Assembly (NCBI RefSeq): GCF_032854445.1
Contig: NC_088302.1
Coordinates: 42,570,645-42,634,644, forward strand
DNA length: 64,000 nucleotides
Direction of reading: 5' to 3'
DNA from: Liolophura sinensis
Taxonomy: Eukaryota; Mollusca; Polyplacophora; Chitonida; Chitonidae
In this document: one piece after another, positions 1-11,920 of the stretch
How positions within the stretch are numbered: the first letter of the stretch is position 1
How the letters are laid out: each line of letters starts with the position of its first letter
Position numbers and translations under genes: made by a program
Notes under the pieces: model-generated
What the model was told of the DNA's origin: nothing
The model's input: only the letters and a program-made list of their open reading frames with translations
The model's database searches: none

Positions 1-1769
1 TGTAGTTTGCATATGCCGGGTACATATCTCGCTGTGTAAGATTTTTAGATACCGTGTGTTGTTTGGCAATTTCAATCAGCATTATACATTATTACTGTTT
101 CACAAAACTTCTTCTCTGACTTTCTCATGTTTTACAAGGAGAATATTTCTGTTGCGAATACATATGGACAGTGTCATGTATCTCTGGCGGTCTGTTCCAT
201 AAAAACTAGACGAACAGCTATGAGCAGTTGCCCAGCACATTCCTTGAGTCTTTTCTACATCAATGAACTGCTGAATGCTGATGAAATCTTCAGTTTGCTT
301 GACTGTATTCTAATTGCTTACCATATACCTCCCCAGCTCTTTAGTAATTCGCGTTGAACAAACTTGGCTTTGGGAATATTAACTAGAAACGTCAGTTATC
401 TTTGAAGATTAATATATGAATGTTTATTAAGGCACAAAGAAGCATAAAGGTTTCAGTCGGCAGATAAAGCGGAAGATATCGATTGCTGAATGCAGATGGA
501 ACATTCTGTGCTTGTTTGTGGTGCTCTTGCGACCTTACCAGAACCATTCACCAGAGTGAATGTCAATATTTGTTGAAGTTGTAATGAAGTATACGAAAAA
601 AAAACTTCCGTTCATGATAATTCACACAATAGATTCTACAACTCTTACCATCCATGGCTGTGCATGAAATTATTGAGGTAAAGAAATCAAACAGATCTCT
701 ACTCAAACCTACCCAATACTGGATCTTACTCTCGGTTCCAGTTTCCAGACGACCTTTCGGGCAAGAGCAACGGTAGACATGTAGAGTAGTCTCCTTTTGT
801 CTACAGTGATCGATGGAATGAGTGCACTTCTAAATCGGAGATTTCCACACTCGCAGTGCTTTCTAATTTAAACGAGTCTTCATCATTGTCAGATGTTTGT
901 CTGTCGGTAAGAGATGTACATCGGCTTTCATGGAGTCACCTTCGTATAAGTGGAATTTTCTTGAATACAGTGTAAACACCAATCAAAACAGGTAAATAGA
1001 TAAATAAGTCTGAGGACCCCTGATGTACCTAGGAAACGTTAGATTTCCAATGTAATCAATAAGTGAGTGAGAAAGTGCTTGGGGTTTAACGTCGTACATA
1101 ACAATTTTTCAGTCATATGACGACAAAGGAATCCTTAGAGTGCTATCAGGGCTGGTTATAGCCAATACAAACACCTGCCATGTCACTTATTGACAAATTG
1201 CACCCCCACCACCCCCACCTCCAGTCCCACCCCACCCCCATCACGTTCAAAGTCGTGGATCATCACCTCGTGTAGCACACAGTGACACTGAACACAGCTG
1301 CAACATTACACTTCAAAATTAAGCTGAATAACTCCACGATAGACCAGGATATCAGAAACAGGTGAAAATAATTCTGAGAAGCCCCAATTTATGTGTCATC
1401 CTTTTACAACTGTTAAAAAATATGTTTAACGATTTCTTAGCGAATAGTTTCCCAATTTTTCATCAGCGTTTATCGGAAAATTTAAACAGAATCAGTGAGG
1501 CCGACACTTGACACCATATAGGAAACACGAGGAAAAAAAGCCCCTCTCCACTGAAACAAAAATAGATTTCTATTCAGCTCCTGAACAAAGACCATGCGAT
1601 TGAGGCCTTATAACGACACTCCATAGTGTAATCTGTCCTCTCACAGAATCAATGAGCATTCTATGTCACTCTAACCTAGGCTCAAATCCCATTTCTACAA
1701 GTGCACCCATGTAATGTGCGATGATTCGTTTCTGTACCTGACAGTTTAAACACAAAGCGTCTGTCCTGG
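1..1769. other. Left flank of the array, no gene recognised
   Basis: No coding exon could be supported here. Near 955-1000 there is a short 3' end of SINE family A (the ending of the form cttgaatacagtgtaaacacc followed by an A-rich tail). A C-rich stretch of CACCCC-type runs lies near 1200-1240. The open frame at 127-357 has no recognisable motif and no splice context. Homology to the other array units starts only near 1770. Confidence 0.5.
1065..1165 (-). repeat. SINE family B, 3' part
   Basis: The sequence reads as the reverse complement of the SINE-B 3' end: ggtttaacgtcgtac followed by a (c)atatgacgacaaaggaatcc-type core. The same block ends the plus-strand copies at 10555 and 61552. No tRNA-like head is visible on the distal side, so this is a 5'-truncated copy. 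Confidence 0.6.
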
Positions 1770-1960
1770 CATCTCTACGTTTCATTATCAAAGAGAGATC
1801 CGGGATGAAACCCGCCTCGGGTCATACCAAAGACTTTAAAAATGGTACTTGTTCCTGCTTCATTCGGTGTTCAGCACTGACGGATTATAATTAAAAAATA
1901 GAACCGATTGACCCGGTGTCAGTATAATGTCACTTTTTCACTTAGTCATACAGAAAGCAA
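1770..1960 (+). repeat. SINE family B, partial, at the head of unit 1
   Basis: It contains the B-box-like GGGATGAAACCC, then cataccaaagactttaaaaatgg, the cagcactga block and gattgacccggtgtcagtataatgtcac. It then runs into sequence shared by all four units (agaaagcaaaaccaa). The corresponding elements are at 17815, 34190 and 44371. The element's normal 3' end is missing. Confidence 0.7.
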
Positions 1961-2204
1961 AACCAAAAAGACAACATATGATTAGTACATATCTTGTCAA
2001 AACTGATCTGGAAATTACATGTATTTAAAGGTTCCTCGGTTCATGAAAGTAAAATAAAAATAAACATCCTTCGAAGGACACGAACGCAGCTCGCTGCATG
2101 GAAAAACATCGGTTATCAATTTAAAATATAGAATTCTTCAAATTAAACAGTCTAATTCTGGTTTGTCTAGAACTGTTGGGCAGCATACCAAACAGATTCC
2201 AACA

Positions 2205-3200
2205 GTGTAGTTGTTTACTGGTTTATACAACATGCCTACCTGATTACCTGGTTTACTGGTTTATACAACATACTCTCCTGATTACTTTAGTGTACCTGGT
2301 TTACTGGTTTATACAACATGCCTATCTGATTACCTTAGTATACCTGATTACCTTAGTGTACCTGGTTGACTGGTTTATACAACATGCCTACTTGATTACC
2401 TTAGTGCACCTGGTTTACTGATTTATACAATATGCCTACCTGATTACCTTAGCGTACCTTGTTTACTGGTTTTTACAACATGCCTGCTTGATTGCCTTAG
2501 TGTACCTGATCCCCCCCCCCCCCCCCAGTGTTTCTGGCTTATTGGTGTAAACAACATGCGTACCTGATTCCTCTAGTGTACATGGTTCACTGGTTTACTG
2601 GATGCCTACCTGATTCCCCAGAGGGCCTCTGTGGCCGAGAGGTTTAGCACGCCAATGACCCAGGGCACCTTCTCCCCACCAATTTTGTCCGACCATCTGT
2701 GGGAAGGTCTGCCATCAACCTGCCGACGGTCGTGGGTTTACCCGTATTCTGCCCAGATTTCTCCCACCATAATGCTGGCCGTCGTGACATTAGTGAAATA
2801 TTCTTGAGTACGGCGTAAAACACCAATAAAAAATACCAAAAATAAATGATTCCCCCAGTGTACCTAATTTGCTGATGTACAGCATGCCTACCTGGTTAGT
2901 GTAGCTGGTTTGATTGGTTACAGCATGCCTACCTAATTCTTCTAGCATGCCTGCTTTATTGATGTACAGCATGCCTACCAGGCCATTAAGGGTGGGGTGG
3001 CGGGGGGGGGGGGGGGGGGGGGGTAATCCCGTTCTTCTAGTGTACCTGGTTTACTGATATACAGCATGCCTCTCAGTACTTCATCTCCCCTTCTCCAGTG
3101 GACTCCCTGATTTACACACCTTACCTACCTTATTCCCTTAGCGTACCTGGTTTACTGGTTTACCGATTTATATCACACTTACCCCTGATTTACTGGTGTT
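2205..3200. repeat. 48-bp minisatellite of unit 1, interrupted by a SINE
   Basis: Imperfect tandem copies of a roughly 48-bp unit of the form gtgtacctggtttactgg / tttatacaacatgcctacc / tgattccccca. The array is shorter and more decayed here than in units 2-4, with a poly-C run near 2510-2526, a poly-G run near 3001-3023 and a SINE-A at 2623-2850. The unit length is a multiple of three, which keeps reading frames open by chance; I do not regard it as coding. Confidence 0.9.
2623..2850 (+). repeat. SINE family A inside the minisatellite (unit 1)
   Basis: The tRNA-derived head (ggcctctgtggccgagagg, A-box-like) is followed by the family core: ctgccatcaacctgc, cataatgctggccg, and a 3' end ttgagtacggcgtaaaacacc with an A-rich tail. 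It is flanked by copies of tgattcccc(c)ag, consistent with a target-site duplication cut in the minisatellite. Unit 4 has a SINE-A at the corresponding place (46110), while units 2 and 3 do not. Confidence 0.85.
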
Positions 3201-5280
3201 AAGGATGACTTACTGTTCCGATCAGTATGTATACATGTCCCAAATAAGATGACATATTTTCATCCATTCCATGTATATTTCTATCTAACTTACAGTATAC
3301 CTGCAAGATCCAACAAGTGTTATTACCTTGGTCTAATTTACGCTATACCTGACTGGTCAACCGTGTTCAGACTACCAGAAGTTTATTGACAATAAACCTC
3401 CCTGACTGAACGAGCATATCGCCTGATCCACAAAGCTGTATATCAGAGCCCCGCACTCCACATGCACATTCAGCGTGCAGACTTAATTTACACACTGTAA
3501 CTCCTCTGAGTGAAGTCATAATTATTTGTACGCTGTCTGTGGATATTAGTCCGTAAAAAACAATTAGTACGTGAACCGAAATATGCATGTGACTGCCATT
3601 ACGACTGTTCGTCATTCCACACATGACGCCAGGTGATGGCAGGCAATTCAAAGCATAAGTAGGGTTCACACTTAAACTGAATCAGATTACAAACACAACA
3701 CAAATTTAAGGTTTACGTTGGCGGCAGTTCACTTGTCGATTGGACGCCAAATTGTTTCCTGGTCAGTACCTACCTTGGGCAAATAGATGGAACCCGAAAT
3801 GTGCTCCAGTTGTCACGCCATTTCTCCAAAAATCCGTTTGGAGATAGCGGATGAGACTGGCGTGATGAGTACACATGGAATGTATAAATACGGTCTTCCA
3901 AAGCCTCTTCTGAATCAGTTGCCCTGGTGGTATCCCTCTACAGCCTACTCCACACGTCAAGGTAATGTGTCTTACCTTATTTTTCTTTTACAGACTAAGA
4001 TATATATTGTCTCCGTGTAGCTTCTAAGATTCGCAATAATAGCCTGTATCCGTTAATGTAAATCACTGATCAATAACTACACTTGGGTTTCGGATAAATC
4101 GTCGGGCGCCTTGTTGCTTGCTTTTATGTTACTTCTTTCAATTCGTGTCTTGATATCACTTTTAAAAGTCAAGCTGTCTTTACCACGAGATACAGAAAAT
4201 TTCATTTTAATAATAACAATGAGGTATTTGTATGGAAAAAGCACGCGAGGCTCAGGAAAAAGAAACAGAAAGAACTCGAAAAAAAAAACAGACGGAGCCC
4301 CGAAGAAAAACCTACAGGCTTGAGAAAACCTGATAGAGGCAACAAGGCAGAACCAAGAAAACCAAAGACCATGGTCCACAGAAAATTGGCCAAAGCCCAG
4401 AGAAACGGACAAACTCCAGAAAAATAAACAGAGAAGACAGGACAGGGCCGAGAAAAAGCCTAACAAGGCTTAGAGAATGCCGAGAAAAGACCAGACATCA
4501 TATGACAGATCCCGTCGAAAACCGGACAGCCTGTAGATCAGGGCCCAAGATGTATAGTTAGTTATACTTGAAAGATTCAACCATTCTAACTCAGGGGTCA
4601 GCGGCTAGCCGTCTGTCTGTAGAAAATATTAGGTCTCTCAGCCAAGGATGGCTCCTTATACAAGACCCCAATACTGCATGGTAGTCATGTAAATTCGCGT
4701 TGATCATTTCAAAATACACAGTATTTAAAAAGAGTAGGTTTATATTTCGTACTGTTCAATTTACGATGTGACTTATTATATAAAGGTATTAAATATTTCT
4801 TCTTGGGGCAATAGAAATGCCTTTAAACTGCTGTTTTCCAAAGGCCAAAAGTACATCTTTCTTACTAAATTGTTAGTTCAAAGCCGCTTCCCTGATTTTT
4901 CGCTTAAACGAGTAACTCTTTGATTCCTTTCTGTGAAATTTCTTGATTATTTGAAATGAAGCTTCAAATGTTTGCCTTTTGTTTTCGTGCACCTGGTAGC
5001 CCTTTGTCGTCGTCCCGTTTCTTTGTTCCATAGTTCCTTTAGATAGTGTACTTCTTTGCTTGTTCTTTTTCCTTGTTGTTTTATGTGTAATTCGTCGATT
5101 TTTTTCACTTGAGGCTTTCAGTGATGGCTGCTGTCTGTTTTCGATTTATCTGTTTTTATACTTTAAGTACAAGCTATTAGTCGGTACCCTCTTTTCGATT
5201 TTACTAGATACTATTGATCATTTGCCTGGTTTCCGCCTTACCGGTTAATTGTACCCGTGATGCCACAGCTGATGTCATTT
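3201..5280. other. Conserved upstream region of unit 1, no gene supported
   Basis: This block recurs in all four units (for example ggtttacgttggcggcagtt near 3711, 19993, 37092 and 47287), so it is old and part of the duplicated segment. The open frames in it are shifted or stopped in at least one paralogous unit, so I call it non-coding. It lies immediately upstream of the peptide-gene TATA box and may hold enhancers, which is inference only. Confidence 0.5.
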
Positions 5281-5287
5281 TATATAA
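5281..5287 (+). promoter_or_regulatory. Candidate TATA box of peptide gene 1
   Basis: TATATAA follows gctgatgtcatttt. The same motif and context recur in units 2 (21726), 3 (38829) and 4 (48968). It lies about 230 bp upstream of the coding ATG, leaving room for a non-coding first exon and a short intron ending at the acceptor that abuts the ATG. The transcription start is not determined. Confidence 0.5.
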
Positions 5288-5516
5288 CCTTTGCAGAACG
5301 ATTTACGCTCAAAAGCTGCTGCCCAGGTCAATTACAATGTTAGTGGTTAATTATTACACTAAAGTAAACCGTCCAGTTGCTGGCATTTTCCATGTTTTAT
5401 TTCCATTGTTATATTCAACTGTTTGAGTGTTTAGGATGAGTTTTCGGGTGATAACTATTGTTCAATTTATGGACACTTTCTTTTTGCTTATATGCCGCTT
5501 GTTGATCATATTTCAG

Positions 5517-7668
5517 ATGAAGCTTACGCTGATAGCTGTTGTCCTGGTTTCCATGCTACTGGTCCAGGAGGCAGAATCAGGTTGGTTCCGGAAGGTCGGA
5601 AGAGCCATTCGCCGTGTCTGGACACCCCTTTGCTCACAGGCGTGTCCTAGATACTGCACGGGAGGAGTTGTATGCGAATTTGGCTGTGGGACTTTATGTG
5701 GCAAGAGAAAGAGGGCGGTAAGTTTACAACTGTAATAAGGATGGGCAGAATGGAGAGTAAAAGTAATGCATCAAGGACAGTGTGATATAATTGGCATATG
5801 GTCACAAAATACCAGCGTAAATATTCGCAGCACATACCCACCTTTGCACGAAGATTGAAGCAAGTTTAATTTTTTAAAAATGCAGTCAGTTAAATAGTAA
5901 TTTTTAGTCGTCAGTGATCTAGAATTGCTCAAAATTATCCGATTTATTCTCACGTTATATTATTTTTACATTTACTTATTTGATTGGTGTTTTACGCCGT
6001 ATTCAAGAATATTTCATTGATACGATGGCGGCCAGCATTATGATGAGATGAAACCGGACAGAGCCCGAGGGAAAAGCCACGGCCATCAGTTGTTTGCTGA
6101 GAGACCTTCCCACGTCCGGCCAGAGAGGAAGCCATCATGAACCGGACTTGAACTCACATGTACATGTAGACGTCCATGTAGACGGCTGCACTGGAATCTT
6201 GTATACATTAAACATCTCAACGTGTTTATACTATACGTGTTGACAGGCTTTCATAAACGGCACCCACCTAACTCGGCTGCCAAGAAACTTTGACTTTTAC
6301 GACCTGAACGATGATGACTTCGTCAGTCGGCAGGAAATTGCCACCACACTAGGCCACTCCGTGAACGAAGTTGGACTGATCGTGGCCTTCAACACTACTG
6401 ACATCGACCGTAAGTGTTAGAACTTAAGCCTATGTACGTTTGATGGCTTGGAGTTCAATGACGTTTTCAAAGTTATTTGTGATTAATACTGCTGTTTCAC
6501 TGAAATGCCATGCAGAAAACACAAGACAAGACACCTTGCCCATGGAGTCAGATTACCTAGACATGGGATCAATCAGCTCTTGGCATGTCCCTTCCTATTG
6601 AGTACCGGTCCTGAAGTACCAAATTTGCCGAGTTCAACGTTTTTGGTATTGCGAGCCGAGGCAGACCCTTGGTTGCCTTATTGCCGATTTGTTTAAGAAT
6701 GTTTTAGAGATTCAGACTACTGTAGAGTTCTATCGTCCATCGTTTTATCCTCAGCAATATTGTACCACATACGGATATGTTTGTATTATAAAGCTTTCAG
6801 TCTCTATACTGTGGCATTAATACACTCTCTAGATGAGATTGATCTTTTGCTTACTACTTGTTCATGGGTCATGAAGATAGGTTAAACACATTAATAAATT
6901 TGTATACGAAAAGAGCTATGAACCTTACATTGTACATTTCGCATTTAACATTTGCAGAAGACAACAAGCTGACTGAAGAGGAACTTTTTTCATCAAAGAC
7001 GTTTGTGTTTGGTGAGTTGGTTATTTGACTATAAGGTTAATATCAAACCCAGTTAATGTCTTTATGTGAATCTTGCACGCTAAAATATGTGTTTCCTCTT
7101 TGAACACATTTCTGTTACATTTTAGGAAGGTGCTCCGGTGTTTATTTATAAATGCTGTGTATGGTATCTGAAGAGACACGGATATTTCACCAAACATGCC
7201 AGTTGTTGACATATTAATGTTTGGGACATTTTCAATAAACGCAAATAGTCCAGTAAACATGACTGTGTTTACATTAAGTGTAAAAAGCCGATCAACAAAA
7301 CACTAAACACTTGTTTAGTGTGTACACTCCATTTTGGGATCAGTCCCCTAACTGGTGTGGCTAGAAACCACACTGGCTTTGAAGTTTCAGTGAAAACAGA
7401 TCCCTACACATGCGCATCTGCACATCTGTATTATTTTATGCACCATTTGAAGCTATTTCACTTGTGTTACAGCTACATCAGTTTCATGTATAGCCTGTAC
7501 GTTGATCATGAATGCAATTATAAAACATATTCTGCATGTATATACTTCTACTTTATATCCATCTTTTGATCTTTTGCAGTTGACGACCCGGTTGAGCCCG
7601 ACACCACACTTCCCCCGCTGACCACACTTCCCCCACTGACCACCGATGACACTGACCTTGAACACTGA
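5517..7668 (+). CDS. Cysteine-rich antimicrobial-type peptide precursor with EF-hand pro-region, gene 1
   Basis: Predicted secreted effector precursor of 168 aa. Coding exons are 5517-5717, 6247-6409, 6958-7011 and 7580-7668; all junctions are GT-AG and the frame closes exactly (201+163+54+86 nt plus stop). The ATG directly follows a TTTCAG acceptor, so a 5'UTR intron probably precedes it. Residues 1-21 form a signal peptide. Residues 22-38 are a cationic amphipathic helix starting GWFRKVGRAIRR. Residues 39-61 hold six Cys spaced x3,x3,x5,x3,x3. Residues 63-66 are KRKR, a likely proprotein-convertase site at the exon end. The next two exons encode two canonical 12-residue EF-hand loops (DLNDDDFVSRQE and DIDQDNKLTEEE). 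The last exon encodes an acidic tail with two TTLPPL units. The layout parallels mussel mytimycin precursors, but the Cys pattern differs. Antimicrobial activity is inferred. The AATAAA seen downstream of genes 2 and 3 reads AACAAA here (near 7825). Confidence 0.85.
5966..6160 (-). repeat. SINE family A in the first coding intron of gene 1
   Basis: Minus-strand SINE-A: the 3' end (gattggtgttttacgccgta) lies on the left and the tRNA-like head side on the right. The same insertion sits at the same intronic place in genes 2 (22428) and 3 (39530), so it predates the amplification. Confidence 0.85.
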
Positions 7669-10379
7669 ATGACTGGACCTCGATATGGTCGACCGCTCTA
7701 TCCGACCACATGCTGATTATGTTACTTCTGTTGACATAGCATGTATTGTCTTTCCAATATTTTAAAACTGCTGTAATTTGACGCCATTTTTATTTGGTGT
7801 TTCATGGGCAAATTCAAAAAAATGGAACAAAAATATTTTTACTGTCTTTATGGTTTTTTTTAATGACTTCAAAGTTTTCAGTGTTTACACATCACGTAAA
7901 TGCATGTTTTCAGCAGGAAAGGTTGCTGCGACAGTCACACAACTTAGATCTTTAGAAGAAAAGAGATGAATTCTGTCCGGAAAACAAAAGTTGAAGATGT
8001 TTTAAAATGTTTAAGATAATAAATTTGTGACTTGTATCGTGGTAATGAATATCTGTATAGCTTGAATTATACAAAAAATAAAAAGTTTCAGATGGAAGTG
8101 CTCACATAAACTCTTCATGTTTCTTGCTTGTTCATGCGATTCCCATCACCACCCCCACCCCACCCTAGCACTAAATATACACAGGAGGTATTGTATAGGA
8201 CAAAGTTATCACAGAAAAATATGTAAAAAAATTCTGTAAACTTTTGAAAGTCGAGAAGATGAAGTTCAGCACTGGAGCACTGACGACCAATTCACAATTG
8301 AGTAGCAATGTTTTAGATGCCCTTATGAACTTGGCCAATCACTAGTGCTCAAAGCGTTACGTGATAACTGGCTGTCACGTCAAAATCACTGTTGCCTCTC
8401 AACTTTCAGCGTCGTTTCTTGTAGTGGACAGACAGATATCGATGCAATAAATTGGATTTTGCGGTTATTTTAAGTGTTAAAATGATGCATTTTGAAGCAC
8501 ACATTTATGGGTAAAGAACTAAGAACGGCTGTCTGTGTCGCAAGGTGTACATGTAGGCAGGATACTGCAGTAACTTGTCAGGGTGAGCTGGCAAGAAATG
8601 TGCCTTGGGAGAGTCAATGCTTGAAGAAATATATTGTGACGTCGCATTATTTTTCCCTAGCAATGTTAAATTTATTACGAAAATATCTTTTAAAAAATAT
8701 GAATGAAAGGATCTCTTATTAGTCAGAAGGTCCAGCTATGTTCGGTAAATTCCCTAAAGTCGGTAGAGCCAGATAGGGCAAATACTTACAGCCATGCAGG
8801 ACGAGGACGTGCAGGGTCGCTAAAACACGGCGATTGTGTCCACGAACAACGCCCTGAACGAGCACCAAACTAAATGAAACATCGGCGATTTGAATACGGA
8901 ACAGAGCTAATACTCTATCGTTGGGAACAAGGCGTTTTTGTTTGCATTTTCTCATTGTCATATTGTTTAATACCGGTGGTACGGGAGGGCTCCCAGGTTT
9001 TGTGACATCACTCTAGATAGCTATAACATGACAAAATGGCGTCACCAAATGAGTATCTAGGTACGGACCATTGTTTATTATATATTTTGTTGATAAGCCG
9101 TGCAGAACATTTTCAATATTTTAGAACATTTCTGAAATACTACCTTATTAAATAATTTAGCTTTATTGGCTGACTTTATGTTCACTTTAAAGAAAAGTAA
9201 TAATTTAAGCTATTCCTGGTAAATACAGAAAATACGATTTGATCTCTACATAGCCTCTTTAAATGAGACGCTTTGTTGTAAATGCTGATGATAAAATTTG
9301 CATTTGTTTTTCTCGACAATCCGTCAATCTAACGAAGAGCTTTAAGTTGTGAATATGTTTATACGGCATGCTTAAAATGAGGGGATTTACGAGGAAATTA
9401 CTTTACGACCATTTACAATATTTAGGTGAATAAACTAGAACATACATTAGTGAGAGTCTCCTGGGTCATTGCGCCGCGCTGACACGCCAACCACCTCGAA
9501 TGGGCCCCCGAATTACTAAAAAATAATAAATTGATGCTTGTTTACCATTTTCTGCAGGTACAGGTTTATTTGCTCTCATTCCGTTTACAACATCTCCATG
9601 AATTTCAAGATTGAAAGACGTTAAGGAAAACAACAGAAATAAAGATTAACAGAACATCCATGAACAACCGTATCTACAAATACATCTGCACATTTTGAAA
9701 GATCTTTTTCTAAGAGATACATTCAGTTGGTCTTCGTGGACCCATATTTATTGGTGCATAAGTGTTAAATTATTTTTCACCCCATTATGCACTTTTTTTT
9801 ATCTCTTCATGTAATATCGCATGTGACTAAGCCTATAAATAATCCAATGTGATATTGCATGATATGATGAAAAATTAATTATACTGCATATGGCGAATTT
9901 AGTAAATGTAAGTACATGTATGTAAATCAACACAGATAGGGTCTGTAAAAGTTTTACACTAGAAGATGTATCCACAGAGAAGGTTTCATCATTCTTGGTG
10001 ATGTGTTGTTCTTGGCTTTAAGGATTATACAGTGTAAGATGGGAGTCTCTTGTTTTAGCAGTTTAATGGTTTCTGTTATCAAGTATAAAAATTGACCAAT
10101 TAGTGATGTCTCTTGTTCAAGCTCTTGTTGGTACGGTTTTGGCTTTGTGTCGAAAGGTTTGTCGTTTTGTTTTAGCTGCGTGGGGCTTTCCCTGCCTCTA
10201 CCCGGCTTTTCCACCACCTATGTAAATATTTCTCCCAATTTCAGCGAAATAGCCGTCAGTTTGTCATACCAATCAAGCTAACAAACACTTGGAAAGTCTT
10301 CTAACGTAAAAGATGTTACATAATGTACTAAATGTCTTTATTTTGTACGCAAAAGGCCTTTGAAGTGATCACCATTATC
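7669..10379. other. 3'UTR and tail of unit 1, no further gene
   Basis: The 3'UTR starts ctggacctcgatatggtcgacc and is conserved in all units. The rest is AT-rich sequence shared with units 2-4. Near 9450-9500 is a minus-strand SINE-A head remnant (ctcctgggtcattgcgccgcgctg). The open frames at 8492-8722, 8719-8961 and 9954-10217 are not maintained across units, so they are not called. Confidence 0.5.
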
Positions 10380-10505
10380 AAATAATGACAAATACAATAA
10401 AGACAATGAGCATAATGACAACGAGGATAATGCCAATAGGGACAACGGCAATGAAAAAAATGAGAATAACGACAATACGAATGAAGACAATGAGGATAAT
10501 TGATC
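10380..10505. repeat. Purine-rich AATGACAA-type simple repeat (unit 1)
   Basis: Imperfect short-period repeat of aatgacaa/aatgaga/aatgccaa words with strong strand asymmetry (very few T). Homologous tracts occur at 27150-27290 and 44205-44320. The apparent reading frames through it are by-products of composition. Confidence 0.7.
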
Positions 10506-10554
10506 TTTTTGTGCTAAACATGCATACATGTACAGAGTCTTTCAAGACGTCCCT

Positions 10555-10830
10555 GATCACTTTAGTGGCCTAATGGTCAGAGTGCCCGACTTAAAGTCGG
10601 GAATTTCGGGATCAAATCCGAGTCGAGTCAAACCAAAGACTTTAAAAAATGGTACTTGTTGCGTTCTCGCTTGGTTGATCCTGTGTCTTCGGCATGATGC
10701 TTCAGTGGCGACATGGAATCGCACTGTCACAAGAAGGCAGTATATTTACACACACCTAATGACTCCTCGTCGTCTGAAAATTTATTAAGTACGACGTTAA
10801 ACCCTAAACTTTCATTTCTTCATTCCAAGG
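10555..10830 (+). repeat. SINE family B, near full length (end of unit 1)
   Basis: tRNA-derived head with A-box-like TGGCCTAATGGTCAGAG and B-box-like GGGATCAAATCC, then the body (ccaaagactttaaaaaatgg) and the family 3' end gaaaatttattaagtacgacg with gttaaaccc. It sits between the unit-1 tail and the spacer. The same insertion occurs at 27345; the 44371 element shares only its left part. Confidence 0.8.
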
Positions 10831-11859
10831 CTTCTCCAAAGTTCTGCCTCCATTTAAAAACCTACAACACAGACCAGTGTCGCAGAAGTTACAAGTTCGT
10901 GAGTGTGGCGTAAATCACATATGCCCTATAAGCTGGTTTTGATTAATTATGACCTCACCCGAGGCATTGAGTTACTGGCGTCAAAACGGAGCCTATGCAG
11001 TTTAACATTATGAATGAGAAAAGTGCTCTAGTTTGATTTTCTTTGCAAGACTATGAGCCTCTCAACTCAATGTGACGAAAACACATGGATAAACTCTTGA
11101 GTGTATATTGAGTATTTCAAAAGAAATACATCATTTGTATAAGAACAACAACACGAAAATGGCACAAAATAATCATAAATAACTGTCGACTGCAGCTTAC
11201 CTGAACTAATGAGAGACAAGCGATCACCACTACCGAACATTCTACCTGGAGATTTATATGGACACAGAACTATGATTCTTCCTACATGTCTTTTGCATGT
11301 CTAACATTTTATTGTTAACGAAAACGAAATATAAGAAGAGTTTCATGGGGCTATTTTTTGATAAAGGGATACGTTTTTGACGATTGATTACAATAAGAAC
11401 AAACAAATCTCAGTGACCGATTGTCACAGATTTCTGGTATAAAAATGTACTCAATGTTGGCATAGAACTCATAGTTTATGAAACAGGTATATATTTTCCT
11501 GGAGTTTCTATGGTCTTACCTTAATTAGAAGCTATTTAGATATTTATTTCCGACCTAACTGATTCACGTCACTTCGCCATGATATTCAGCATTTTTGATT
11601 GGAGGCTTTAGAATCTAGGATTTTATTAATTACGAAAAGTGTTCATGTGTTATATTGGTATGGTTAGAAAGATCAGATTTCATAGCATCTGTGTTCTTCA
11701 AATTAATATTTAATACAGCACTAGTTGATAGAAATTAGTGGGTTTTTCTTTATGTTGGCATGGGGAAAAATTACGCTATTCTAGCCATATTGGTTTCGGC
11801 ATCATAGTAAATTATCGATGGAGCGTAGTAAGAGGCGAACGCTGCACAATGCACGTCAA

Positions 11860-11920
11860 CCAATCAAAATGGAGGACTTTTGGTGGTTAGCACCGCCTGC
11901 ATTGTTTACACCCTATAAAA
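11860..11920 (+). promoter_or_regulatory. Promoter-like CCAAT plus TATA pair (spacer 1)
   Basis: CCAAT at 11860-11864 and CTATAAAAGG around 11914-11920, about 50 bp apart, followed roughly 20 bp later by an ATG context. Spacer 2 keeps the pair (28650, 28701). Downstream lies a Lys/Gly/Ala-coding tract and a short segment faintly like the N-terminal part of histone H2A (GxRFxGRIAR-type), but stops and frame breaks follow. A decayed histone-type gene start is possible but unproven. Confidence 0.25.

Larger units (their letters stand above)
1770..10830. repeat. Array unit 1 (segmental duplication)
   Basis: First of four paralogous units. It contains, in order, a SINE-B fragment, the 48-bp minisatellite, a conserved upstream region, the peptide gene at 5517-7668, a downstream tail and a full SINE-B at 10555. 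It is visibly the most diverged of the three gene-bearing units: many substitutions and indels relative to units 2 and 3 in every part. Like unit 4, it carries a SINE-A inside the minisatellite. Confidence 0.85.

Noticed and set aside
5427-5516. Longer N-terminus for gene 1 through an upstream ATG
   Set aside because: The extension reads through the intron end (TTTCAG abuts the real ATG), and all three genes have the signal peptide starting exactly at the downstream Met.
10555-10640. Possible tRNA gene (A- and B-box-like motifs)
   Set aside because: It is the head of SINE family B, repeated many times with a non-tRNA body and without a plausible cloverleaf.
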